Of a stretch of DNA of 64,000 nt, positions 11,723 through 21,466 are shown piece by piece (within the stretch, counting starts at the first letter, position 1; each line of letters opens with the position of its first letter). Under the pieces are notes generated by a model. That model saw nothing but the letters and a program-made list of their open reading frames with translations, was not told the DNA's origin and did no database searches. The translations under genes were made by a program, and so were the position numbers. The DNA comes from Coniochaeta sp. PMI_546 (Eukaryota; Ascomycota; Sordariomycetes; Coniochaetales; Coniochaetaceae): the NCBI GenBank assembly GCA_021432605.1, contig MU271164.1:186001-250000 (forward strand), written 5' to 3'.

Positions 11723-12826
11723 TCATGCATCAGAATACAGCTTCTCTCTCTCGATCCATTTCTTGACTTCAGGCGGCACCAGTCGCTCAAGCCGGCTCCA
11801 ATCCTGAGCCTTGGCAGCATCTCTCGCAAGCGTACTACTCACGACTGGCTCGCCTTCCTTTCTACTGTCAATGATGACAATCCGCTTGGCCCACTCTTTG
11901 CTACCTCCGATCTTCTCCAGCTCGTCGCCGTGCAGCAGCCTTTCCACGTGTGACGTCTGCTCATCCTTGCTCCCCCACTCATCATCTGTGCGCATCGTCA
12001 CTTGTAGCCTGGCTCGCTTGAAGAAGGGATCTAATGCCTTGTATATGGGCGTCTCTCCTGCGCTGCTCACTTCTGCAGCCTCATTCGGGGAACCGTAGTA
12101 CTTCGGGTCGAAGATGCGGATCAGCGTATCGTAGCCTGCTAGAATCACCTGCTCCGGCTCCTCAATCTTCCTATTCAGCTTGCCGCCTTCCTCTTGGCTG
12201 GAGGGCTTGTAGAACTCAGACTCGGCGATAGCAGCACTCTTCTCGTGGAAGAAAGGCTGTGTCGACAGCGCGACATCGATGGGCACGCCGTCGCTACTGC
12301 TCGTGTCCTCCTGACCGCTGCTCTCCTCCAACGTCCGCCGCACATCCTTGGCAAAAGCCCACATCATAGCCAGCCTCTGCTCGAACGCGGCCGGCTTAGC
12401 AGCCTTGTCAGCATTCTTGACCGCCAGCAGCAGCAGTAACCTGACCCGTCCGGCTTCAGTCGTCTGGTCGCTCTTCAGCTCCGCCAGCACCGCATCTGTG
12501 GCCATGCGCAGGTGTGCGGCGCTAGGCGGGTTGAAGGAGCTGTCCAGTACCACCAGTCGAGCGGGCGGCGAGCCCTGCGGCGGGGACGGCGCTGGGGTCG
12601 CGAGGATGCGGTGTTGGAGCAGCTGGGCCGGTCCGTCGCGCGGACGCGGCGTGAGGGTGCAGACTACTTGGAAATTTGTGCTGCTGGATTGGAAGCTGGT
12701 GAGGGCATTGCGGAAGAAGTCCAGCAGAGGTTTGTGCGAGGGTAGGAGGGCGCGGGCGTTCATGTTGCGCTCGATGGACAAGGGGACTCGTGGCGCTGCG
12801 TCTGGGCTTGACGAGATGACGGGCAT
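11723..12826 (-). CDS. POF1-like nucleotidyltransferase (NMN adenylyltransferase fold)
   Basis: A single-exon gene of 367 aa related to yeast Pof1 and the nucleotidylyltransferase superfamily, which moves AMP onto nicotinamide mononucleotide or related substrates. The N-terminal third contains LDSSFNPPSAAHLRM, the variant of the superfamily GxFxPxHxGH loop. QVILAGYDTLIRIFDPKYY in the middle fits the core fold. SSTLARDA near the C-terminus is the ISSTxxR-type nucleotide-binding motif. The C-terminal region closes with a basic helix and LVPPEVKKWI. Length agrees with fungal Pof1 homologs. The start chosen is the first in-frame ATG. Pof1 in yeast has been linked to filamentation and protein quality control as well as NMN adenylyltransferase activity. 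Which role applies here is uncertain. Confidence 0.85.
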   Translation of the reverse strand: MPVISSSPDAAPRVPLSIERNMNARALLPSHKPLLDFFRNALTSFQSSSTNFQVVCTLTPRPRDGPAQLLQHRILATPAPSPPQGSPPARLVVLDSSFNPPSAAHLRMATDAVLAELKSDQTTEAGRVRLLLLLAVKNADKAAKPAAFEQRLAMMWAFAKDVRRTLEESSGQEDTSSSDGVPIDVALSTQPFFHEKSAAIAESEFYKPSSQEEGGKLNRKIEEPEQVILAGYDTLIRIFDPKYYGSPNEAAEVSSAGETPIYKALDPFFKRARLQVTMRTDDEWGSKDEQTSHVERLLHGDELEKIGGSKEWAKRIVIIDSRKEGEPVVSSTLARDAAKAQDWSRLERLVPPEVKKWIEREKLYSDA

Positions 12827-13292
12827 TGTGGTTGACCCTTGATTGCCTAGGGCGTGGCTTCAGCTTGATTGCAGACCGTTGGAGAATGAGAGTTACTGCT
12901 TCTTATGTTGACATCGAGAGCGGAAATTATCGTCACAAGCATATCGTGTTGTTGGAGAGCTACGTTGAAGCTCGTCGAGTTGCTTGAGTCGCCAAGCGAT
13001 ATCTTAAGAGGGGGCGGGGTCATACGTCACTCAGAAACTCACGCGTGGTAAGGCGACCAGCTTCGGCCAAAATGGCTTCATCCTATTTCCTAGGTCTAGC
13101 AAATATACCCTGACGATGCGTCCCAGCATTTTAAAGCCAATGCTCCCACTAACTTTTGAACGCCTCTCCAAATGCATACATAGGGTATCGTCCTTAAAGC
13201 GCCTAGCCAACTTTCCCTGAACTCCAAAGAAGCCATCGTGCTTGCTTGCTCAAGACCAAGGCCGCAGCTCTACCTCTCAGTCATCTGCCTAT
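12827..13292. other. Intergenic between POF1-like and APC10 genes
   Basis: About 0.47 kb, probably the 5' region of the POF1-like gene and the 3' flank of APC10. No gene or structure is evident. Confidence 0.5.
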
Positions 13293-14498
13293 TTACCTGA
13301 GCTCCGGCTCGCGCATGTAGTCTGGAATGCCCGAGAACCCTCCCTCGCCAGGCTTGAAGCGCTTCGCGGACGCTTCGGTACGGTCCATTGCCTCGAGCAG
13401 GTCGTGGAAGTCGTCCTCATCCTCGCCTAGGTGTTGCTCGATCAGGCGGTCAGCCGCTTCATCAATATTCGTCGCAATCTCGTGAAGCGTGCTGCCAGCA
13501 GTCCCGTTCGCAGCATTATCGTCCAAGGCGAAGATCTTGATGCCACGGATGTGCGTGTCCTTGCCATTTTGGTGGTTCTCCTTGACATGCATCTGTACAA
13601 CCCAACAGCACAGCGAATGACCGTCCGGACCCCCGCCACAATCTGCGAGCGGCACGTCTTGCCAGCCCACAGGCCGGACCAGTGGGACGTCCGCGAACTG
13701 GATCAGGTCATGGTGGCCCGTGCCGGCGTAGAAGACGATATGCGTGGGCGTGTAGGACTCGTCCTGCTTGTGGTCGACGTAGAACCGAATAGCACGGATT
13801 TCCACGCGGCGGAGAAAGTGGATTGTGAGTAGGTGAGGTTGCTGACCGTCCGACCTGGTCACAGAGTTAGATAAGGTAGCGCACCGTGACTGAGGAACTC
13901 ACGAAGGGTGCACTTACTGCCAGTATTTGTCCAAGTCGTCGCTGAGAAGCTCCTCTACCCCGTTTCCCGGCTTGTGGCTACTGACACCGAAGTGGGCAAG
14001 GTTGTTAATCTCTTTCAAGCCCATTGACATCGGATCGAAGTAGACACCTTCGCCTTGGTCATCGGCTCCGTCATCGTCGTCCTCGTCTGCCGCAACCTCG
14101 CCTTCGGGTCCGTTCTCACCAAGCTCCTCGTCCATATCTTCCATTAGCATTTCATCGTCACCGTCGCCCTGGAAGTCGAGTGAGCGCTCGTTCAGCGCCT
14201 CATGCGGAGCCGCACCGGTGTTGCCCACAATGTCGGCGATCTGCTCGTCATCCGAGTCCACGTGTGGGTTCGGAGTAGCTGTTGGGGTTGGTTCTCGACG
14301 GTCAGTCAAGGCAAGGATCTCATCGTAGCTGTATATTCCGAGAGCGATGCCGTCAAGAACAGCATCCTCATTCTCCTTGTCATAGGTAATGGGGGCTCGC
14401 TTTGTCATTCCCCGGGGGGGGTTGAGGTTTAAATTGGGATCGAGACATCGTAGAGCACGGCGCTGGCCGGCTCGTCGGATTGGTGTGTCTGATGCCAT
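13293..14498 (-). CDS. APC10: Anaphase-promoting complex subunit 10 (DOC1)
   Basis: This is a substrate-recognition and processivity subunit of the APC/C ubiquitin ligase, active in the nucleus during mitosis. Two exons (13918-14498 and 13293-13854) give 380 aa. A long acidic N-terminal region (Asp/Glu runs) precedes the DOC galactose-binding-like domain. That domain starts with LKEINNLAHFGVSS and continues through DDLDKYWQSDGQQPH, which spans the intron, to HIVFYAG and HIRGIKIFA. The protein ends in ELR, resembling the IR tail used by APC10 and coactivators to dock on the APC/C. An upstream in-frame ATG at 14540 would add 14 residues; MASDTPIRR is preferred because the sequence before it looks like leader. 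The gene is divergent from MRE11, with about 0.94 kb between the starts. Confidence 0.92.
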
Positions 14499-15442
14499 TT
14501 CCAAGAGAGTAAGGAGCGACTGAAAGGAATGAATAGGCAAAAGGAACGACTAGGCTATTGTGCCATTGAACGGAATGAATGAATAGAGAAAATTAAATGA
14601 GTGACCGGGAGAACGTTGACATGTGGTGATAGAATACAAACAATAGAATGGTGAAAGGTAGGTGAGGTAATTTAGGTAAAGTGAGTTGAGTTTGATTGTT
14701 CAGGTGGAGGGCAAGCAGTGCGGAAACAGTCAAGTCGAGATCGGTGTCGTATGGCTTCATTTGAAGTCACACGGGTTGACCAGTAGGAAGGAGCGTGGGT
14801 TTAAAGCCGATTCGGCATAGACTACGTACCTATCTGCCTGAGAGATCCTGTAGCCACAGCGGAAAAGGAGGTGAGCGCAGCATGTCGAGCGGCATCAAGA
14901 TTTGATCTCATATCGGACATTGAACCCTCATCGTCTTCTTCCTGCGGGCGAGCAGCTCTGTGCATCAGCTCTCTCCGCCGAGCACGCCGCGGTCCTCTGT
15001 TGATTTCGGGATAACCTTCCATCTTGCCTACAGAGCATTGCCTTTCCTTCGAAAGGCTGGCACTGTGAAACAGAAAGACGATAGGAGAGAATGATGATGA
15101 TATCAACATCGAGTATATTGAGTTGGTCCCCAAGTAAACAATCGCAGTCGTCAAGCCTGACACTGGCAGGTGGCAGGTCACTTTGTGCTGCTCTACCAGC
15201 TGGCATTGCCATTTAAGGTGTCCAGTATCTCTCATGTGATAACGCGTAGACCCACTCCTTCATTTCAGTGTCGGATCGCGCCTGAGTGACGCGATTTCCA
15301 CCTCCCCATTTCAGCTGGTGTCATACAGTGGCGCTCGCTATTCATTTCCGCCTGCATCTACCCACGGAAAAGTTGTCAGACGCTGTAAGTGTTTTCGATA
15401 TTGGAGGTGCCATATGAGAACAACTTTTAGTGATTTGCCAAG
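14499..15442. other. Shared upstream region of APC10 and MRE11
   Basis: Divergent promoter space of about 0.94 kb. It contains one small doubtful minus-strand frame at 14822-15031, listed separately. No other feature is visible. Confidence 0.5.
14822..15031 (-). CDS. Doubtful small basic ORF
   Basis: An ATG in the context GGCAAGATGG at 15031 opens a frame of about 69 codons. It has an Arg-rich start (RRARRRELMHR), an acidic patch (EEDDEG) and a Ser/Ala-rich end. It finishes next to a GTACGT that could be a splice donor, so a longer spliced gene is conceivable. I do not recognise it. It lies in the APC10/MRE11 intergenic space and could equally be chance. Confidence 0.15.
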   Translation of the reverse strand, partial: VGKMEGYPEINRGPRRARRRELMHRAARPQEEDDEGSMSDMRSNLDAARHAALTSFSAVATGSLRQIGT

Positions 15443-17734
15443 ATGGCGCCCCCAACCGGTAGGTCGAACCCTTCCACAATCTTAAGAATTCTATCCATGT
15501 TCAGAGGTGCTGACCCTGACGTAGAGGCGGACACGATCCGGATTCTAGTTGCCACGGATAATCATGTCGGCTACGAAGAGCGAGACCCGATCCGGAAGGA
15601 TGACAGCTGGAGGACCTTTGAGGAGATTTTGACCTTGGCGCGAACACACGATGTCGACATGGTCCTCCTGGGCGGCGACCTCTTTCACGACAACAAACCA
15701 TCGCGCAAGTCTATGTACCAGGTCATGCGAGCATTGCGGAAGAACTGTCTGGGCCCTAGACCTTGCGAGCTGGAGTTCCTGAGCGATGCAAACGAGGTTT
15801 TTGAGGGAGCTTTCAACGACGTCAACTACCAAGATCCCGATATCAACGTGTCTATACCGGTCTTCTCCATTCACGGAAATCACGACGATCCGAGCGGCGA
15901 TGGCCACTTTTGCTCCCTCGATCTACTACAAGTGGCGGGTCTTGTGAATTACTTTGGTCGCGTCCCGGAAGCAGACAACATCCAAGTTCGGCCGGTGCTT
16001 CTCCAGAAGGGCAAGACTAAACTGGCACTGTACGGACTGAGCAACGTACGGGATGAGCGCATGTTCAGGACTTTCAGGGACAACCGAGTCAAATGGTTCG
16101 CGCCGAACCTCCAGAGAGGTGACTTCTTCAACCTCCTCACAGTCCATCAGAATCACCACGCCCACACAGCAACTGGGTACTTACCAGAGAGCATGCTTCC
16201 AGATTTTATGGATCTGGTTGTCTGGGGTCATGAACACGAATGCTTGATTGACCCTCGAAGAAACCCAGAGACAGGCTTCCACGTTATGCAACCTGGATCG
16301 TCCGTGGCGACGTCCCTCGTTCCTGGAGAAGCCGTACCCAAGCACGTAGCAATACTCAATATCACAGGTAAAAGCTTTCATGTCGATAAGATACCCCTGA
16401 AGACTGTCCGGCCGTTTGTCACGGACGAGCTTGTCCTGTCGACGGATAAACGATTCAAGGGTGTGGATAAGAAGAAGGAAAACCGCCAGGAGATCACGAA
16501 ACGACTAATGGAGATCGTGGAAGAGATGATTCAGAAAGCGAACGAGGAGTGGCTTTCAATACAAGGCGAGGGCGACGAGGTCGAAGAGCAGCCACTGCCT
16601 CTCATTCGGCTGAAAGTGGAATACACAGCACCTGAAGGCGGCAAGTACGACGTCGAGAATCCGCAGCGGTTCTCGAATAGATTTGTTGGCAAGGTTGCGA
16701 ATACAAACGACGTCGTGTATTTCTACCGCAAGAAGACGGGGCAGAGTGAGTACAGCAGTCTGCGCACCTGGCAACTTAACACTAACGATTCAACAGAGCG
16801 CGACAAGCCAATCGGCGATCTGCCTGAAGGCGCAGCGGAAGCTATTGAAAGTATGGATACTATCAAAGTCGAGGCTCTCGTACAAGAGTTCCTCGCGGCT
16901 CAGTCATTGAAAGTCTTACCACAAGCACCATTCGGCGACGCTGTGAATCAGTTCGTTAGTAAGGACGATAAGCATGCCATGGAGACATTTGTGAGCGAGT
17001 CCCTTGCCGGCCAGGTCAAGAACCTTTTGTCTCTCGACCCAGATGAAGATAGTTTGGACAGTGCGATGGAGCGCGTTCGGTCAAAGCTGGACGCACAGTT
17101 CGCTGCTGGTCAGCTGAAGATCGCAAGGAGACGGAGATTCAAGCCCAAGCCTGACGAGTGGGATTCAGATCTTGACGGACACTGGGAGGATCAACCAGAG
17201 GCATTAGCAAATCCTGCTGAGGAAGAGGCCACAGCGACGCCGACGAATGGTCGCGCCCGTGGGAGAGCAGCGCGGACAGTTAACGATGATGATGACGACG
17301 ACGTCTCAATGCTCGATGCAGAGGAGGAAGAAGCACCAACGCGTAAAGCCCCAGCTAAAAGGGGCGCTGCCTCGAGAACGACCAAGGCTGCAGCAGCCAA
17401 AAAGACACCAGCAGCGAAGAAACCGCCTGCGAGAGGTCGGAAGAAGGTCGTTGAAGATGACGAAGATGAGGACGAAGACCTGTTCGTGGAGCAGGACGAC
17501 GAAGAGGAGGAAGCGCCACCTAAGCGGGCAGCACCCAAACGAGCACAACCAGCGCGGTCGACTGCTAAATCTGCCGCGAAGCCTGCGGCTAGACAGACGA
17601 AGCTTAACTTCTCACAATCGCAGAAGCCGGCGGCTGGATCTACGCAACAGAAGGCCCTGGAGATTAGCGACGATGAGATCTCTGAGGATGACAATTTTGA
17701 GACGATGCCTGCTACTCGGAGCCGCCGGCGGTGA
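15443..17734 (+). CDS. MRE11: MRE11 double-strand break repair nuclease
   Basis: This is the nuclease subunit of the MRE11-RAD50-NBS1 complex, which processes DNA ends in break repair, telomere upkeep and meiosis. The N-terminal phosphoesterase domain shows the ordered metal-binding motifs ATDNHVG, GGDLFHDNKPS, FSIHGNHDD, TVHQNHHAH and WGHEHEC. The capping domain follows. The C-terminal third is disordered, with ARGRAAR, acidic runs and Lys/Ala repeats that match the DNA-binding tail, ending in TRSRRR. The open frame runs 763 codons, but 16746-16796 has the form of a 51-nt intron (GTGAGT donor, CACTAAC branch point, AACAG acceptor); removing it gives 746 aa and a better FYRKKTGQ-KRDKP join. 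A second possible in-frame intron of 48 nt lies at 15459-15506. Both are multiples of three, so the frame stays open either way. Confidence 0.95.
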   Translation: MAPPTGRSNPSTILRILSMFRGADPDVEADTIRILVATDNHVGYEERDPIRKDDSWRTFEEILTLARTHDVDMVLLGGDLFHDNKPSRKSMYQVMRALRKNCLGPRPCELEFLSDANEVFEGAFNDVNYQDPDINVSIPVFSIHGNHDDPSGDGHFCSLDLLQVAGLVNYFGRVPEADNIQVRPVLLQKGKTKLALYGLSNVRDERMFRTFRDNRVKWFAPNLQRGDFFNLLTVHQNHHAHTATGYLPESMLPDFMDLVVWGHEHECLIDPRRNPETGFHVMQPGSSVATSLVPGEAVPKHVAILNITGKSFHVDKIPLKTVRPFVTDELVLSTDKRFKGVDKKKENRQEITKRLMEIVEEMIQKANEEWLSIQGEGDEVEEQPLPLIRLKVEYTAPEGGKYDVENPQRFSNRFVGKVANTNDVVYFYRKKTGQSEYSSLRTWQLNTNDSTERDKPIGDLPEGAAEAIESMDTIKVEALVQEFLAAQSLKVLPQAPFGDAVNQFVSKDDKHAMETFVSESLAGQVKNLLSLDPDEDSLDSAMERVRSKLDAQFAAGQLKIARRRRFKPKPDEWDSDLDGHWEDQPEALANPAEEEATATPTNGRARGRAARTVNDDDDDDVSMLDAEEEEAPTRKAPAKRGAASRTTKAAAAKKTPAAKKPPARGRKKVVEDDEDEDEDLFVEQDDEEEEAPPKRAAPKRAQPARSTAKSAAKPAARQTKLNFSQSQKPAAGSTQQKALEISDDEISEDDNFETMPATRSRRR
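16746..16796 (+). other. Probable 51-nt in-frame intron in MRE11
   Basis: GTGAGT at the left end, CACTAAC then AACAG at the right. Because the length is a multiple of three and there is no stop inside, retention would insert 17 residues rather than truncate the protein. Confidence 0.75.
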
Positions 17735-18243
17735 TGAACATGGCTTACGGCACTCTGTTAGGTATTGAGGCTGGTGTCCGCATATCTTGGTAGCACTATT
17801 GTAGCTAAGTTGCTGTTCACTACGAGCGCCTGTGTTATGGACCGTGAAAATCAACGCTGAGGAAAATGTTACATTTTTGCTATCGGACTTTGTTCAATGG
17901 TATCATGGACTACCTTGACGAAAAGTGGCTAAACCTCCTGCAAACAACTCGGAATGTACCTACCATGTGAGCGAAACAGCAGTCCAAATTAGACGGCAAG
18001 ACAAAGTTGATTGTAATTGCCTGTCAATTGTGATGATGGTCAACCAGTTCAACCTTCCATCAAAACTGTGAGGTACCTTTCCTTACTGCGTACTATAGTA
18101 CAGAAGTGACGTTAATCAGGTCCGTGCTGTCGCCCCACCGTGCAGTACGTACCGCGGTTCCTCGATCGCGGCTTGTCTCCAACATCAAACCTTCAGCCTT
18201 GCAACCCGTTCATTATCAACACATTCCCCCTCCAGACATCAAG
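17735..18243. other. Intergenic between MRE11 and TAF10
   Basis: About 0.5 kb with the MRE11 3' flank and the TAF10 promoter. An in-frame ATG at 18106 exists upstream of TAF10, but the stretch it would add looks like leader. No other feature is seen. Confidence 0.5.
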
Positions 18244-18931
<688 letters not shown>

Positions 18932-19359
18932 GGGACTGGGAAAAGGGCTCATGGTCAGGGATGACGGTATTTTAGTTGGGTCAGGCGTTCGCGGACAGGA
19001 CTGGAGAGGCGTTGGTAGGGCAGACTTGCGGTTTCTACGTGCTGAGTTATGGACATCGGCTAGACGACTTCTACGAATGAAATTGGGATTTCAGAAAAGA
19101 AGGCCTGATCGAGTCTGACTGCGGTTTCTGTGCCTCGCAATGGCATACGCACGTTTTTGAAATCTGAAGACGACGCACCGCTCGTCAAGGCGCTAGAAGG
19201 ATGGTACAGGGAGCCCTGTAAGAGCCACGCTATGATTCCATTCAAGCAAGAGATATGTCTCCAGCATATATGTTACAACCCTGTATGTACACGTCTATCG
19301 CACAAGCTGTTCCAAGCAACAATTACCCCAACGCCGAATGGTAACCCCCACAGGCAGGT
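18932..19359. other. Convergent 3' flanks of TAF10 and S19
   Basis: About 0.43 kb between two gene ends. Nothing else can be supported. Confidence 0.5.
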
Positions 19360-19840
19360 TTACCTCTTGTTGTAGATGAAAGGTTTCCTCGTCCTGCAAC
19401 AATGACTGTAAGCATGCGTCCACTCGCTTCTTTCGCGCGGCGGGAAATAGACTAACGGTGAAAACTCCCCAAGCTTGTGGCCGACCATGTTCTCGGTGAT
19501 GGTCACGTCGTGGTAGACCTTTCCATTGTAGACCTGGAACTTCAACCCGACGAAGTTCGGTAATATCGTGGCGGACCGGGCCTGTGTTCGTATTGGGACA
19601 ACTTTCTTTCCTGGCTCAACTCTGAAAATAGGGAGACTGGAGAGAGAGCTCGAGGGTTAGATACTGGAAGCAAACGCATGGCCGTCAAGTCTCGTATCGA
19701 TGAGGATTCGAGGGGTTCTTACGGAACGATATGTGGTCCTAGCATGAGCGATTGGTTAGTCGAAGTGCAGATATGGAAACTGAGAGAGGAGTTGTACCCT
19801 TCCATGCTGACCGTTTCAGCAAACACCGTGTTGGCTGCAT
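19360..19840 (-). CDS. RSM19: Mitochondrial ribosomal protein S19 (uS19m)
   Basis: A component of the small subunit of the mitochondrial ribosome. Four exons on the minus strand (19798-19840, 19723-19738, 19457-19636, 19360-19393) give 90 aa. The first exon encodes [15 protein letters not shown], and a 16-nt micro-exon supplies PHIV. The third exon holds [35 protein letters not shown] and GEFSP; the last adds [10 protein letters not shown]. The order and spacing of these segments match bacterial-type S19. Splicing is the only way to join them, as no long open frame exists. Introns are 59, 86 and 63 bp with GT..AG ends. Automated gene finders could miss the micro-exon and start the protein later. 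Confidence 0.93.
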
Positions 19841-21466
19841 GGCGAAGCTCTGTGCAAGTTGTAATGCTTAGATTCCTTGACTTCCGACGTCCGTCGCAAA
19901 CCGACTTCGATGCTCGCATCGAAAACTGGGGAGCAATTGCAAGCACGTGATATTCCTTGGCACAGGCCGAAGGTATGCGGCGAACTGATAAAAGTGGGGG
20001 CCGAAGTACATGTATACATGAGATTCACCCAAGCTTCTTCCGACGTCAGAGCTTTGAAACCATCGGAGCCATCGCCGATACGATGAGATGAGAAAAGAGC
20101 TCCAATACGGAATGGCTCCGCTGGTTGCGCTTGAATAAGGCGTTTTCGGGTGTCTGTCTTTCTATATCCACGTGTTCTTGCTTTCAGTCCTCGTACACAA
20201 CCTCTCCTGAGCTTTCTCACACTTCCCCCGATGAATTCGATGCGACGATGGCGACAATGGCGACGCGGGTGGTAGCTCAGAGCTCTTTTGTCCTCAAAAC
20301 GAGCACGACAGCTGCAGTTCTGGTTCCCGCACTGTCCAAGTGCTAATGTGAACCTATAAGAGGTCAGGGACCGACGAGGCCACCGAACAGGGGGCCCTTT
20401 ACGTTTTGTTGCCTGCCTACTTGAACATCAAGTGGACCGGACGGCATCCTTGAGGTGGTGATCGAGTGGGAAGCAGATTCGTGGTGCTGCAATATGCGTT
20501 CCGACATGGGATGCCAACCGAAGTCCTCGTCTGTCAGTTCACCTAAACAGAAGCTTATCTCTTGCGTCTCACCAAACTCAAGACGGATGTGCCTGCCTGC
20601 AAGATGACAACTGCGGAAAGTTCAGGCCACAAGCAAGCTCTGAAGGTGTGGACAGCTCGGATAGGCGTCTTGTCCCCATGAGCGGAAGGTTCCATTTCGT
20701 ACAAGTGTACAGATGCAAGGCAAGCGAGTCATGCCATGTTGCTCGACGTTCATCCTTAACACGAACTGCAGACCGCTCTGCAGTGTCGTGCGGACCTGAC
20801 AGGCCAAGGCCTGTGCGATGGTTGCTCATTCTCAACAGCTCGTGCATCAGGAGTCTAGGCATCCCTCCATCTCATCATTAATAGACTTCATCTCCTCGCT
20901 CTCCCAAAACTTTGCAGGCCCAAGAACGTCCAATGAACCTACTGTGTCCCCATTTTTGCCTGATCTGAACTGTGCTCTTCCATGCTGGCCCAGCTCTTAC
21001 CTCTCGCCCCTCTGATGCCCATCCAGGTTGAGGAGCTGTCAAAGACCCGTAATATTCCATTCGGGCGGTTGAGACCAGTATCGGTCCTTGGGTAAGACCC
21101 AATACTTCGCCCGAGGCTTGGCGACTGGATACACGCGGCATCTGTCCAACGTCCCGGAAGCGCACTGTTTAGTTCGAACCTTGTTTCAAGGAGCCTCCCT
21201 ATACTGCGTGTGGGGATGACTCCGACGTACCCATCATGCCATGCAAGTGGCATGCACAATGTAGTTCTCCATGCGCCAGCCAGTATGGGAAGATACGGCT
21301 ACTTTCGACATCTGACATAAGTTACGCCTACGGATCTATGACTTATAGATAGTCAGCTTACCCTTGGATATGTCGTTATTCACAAGTGGCTTTCGCTCTT
21401 CCCGTTTGGGTTCCAAACAGATGTCAATCAACATCCAGTTTTCGCCGTGCACGGTCGTACAGCGAG
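19841..21466. other. Gene-poor 1.6 kb before the Zn2Cys6 gene
   Basis: Upstream regions of S19 and of the transcription factor. Short frames occur on both strands, none with a recognisable domain. The transcription factor could start upstream at the in-frame ATG at 21386. Confidence 0.5.

Noticed and set aside
17191-17694. 167-codon minus-strand frame rich in Ser and Ala
   Set aside because: It is the shadow of the acidic and Lys/Ala-rich MRE11 tail on the opposite strand.
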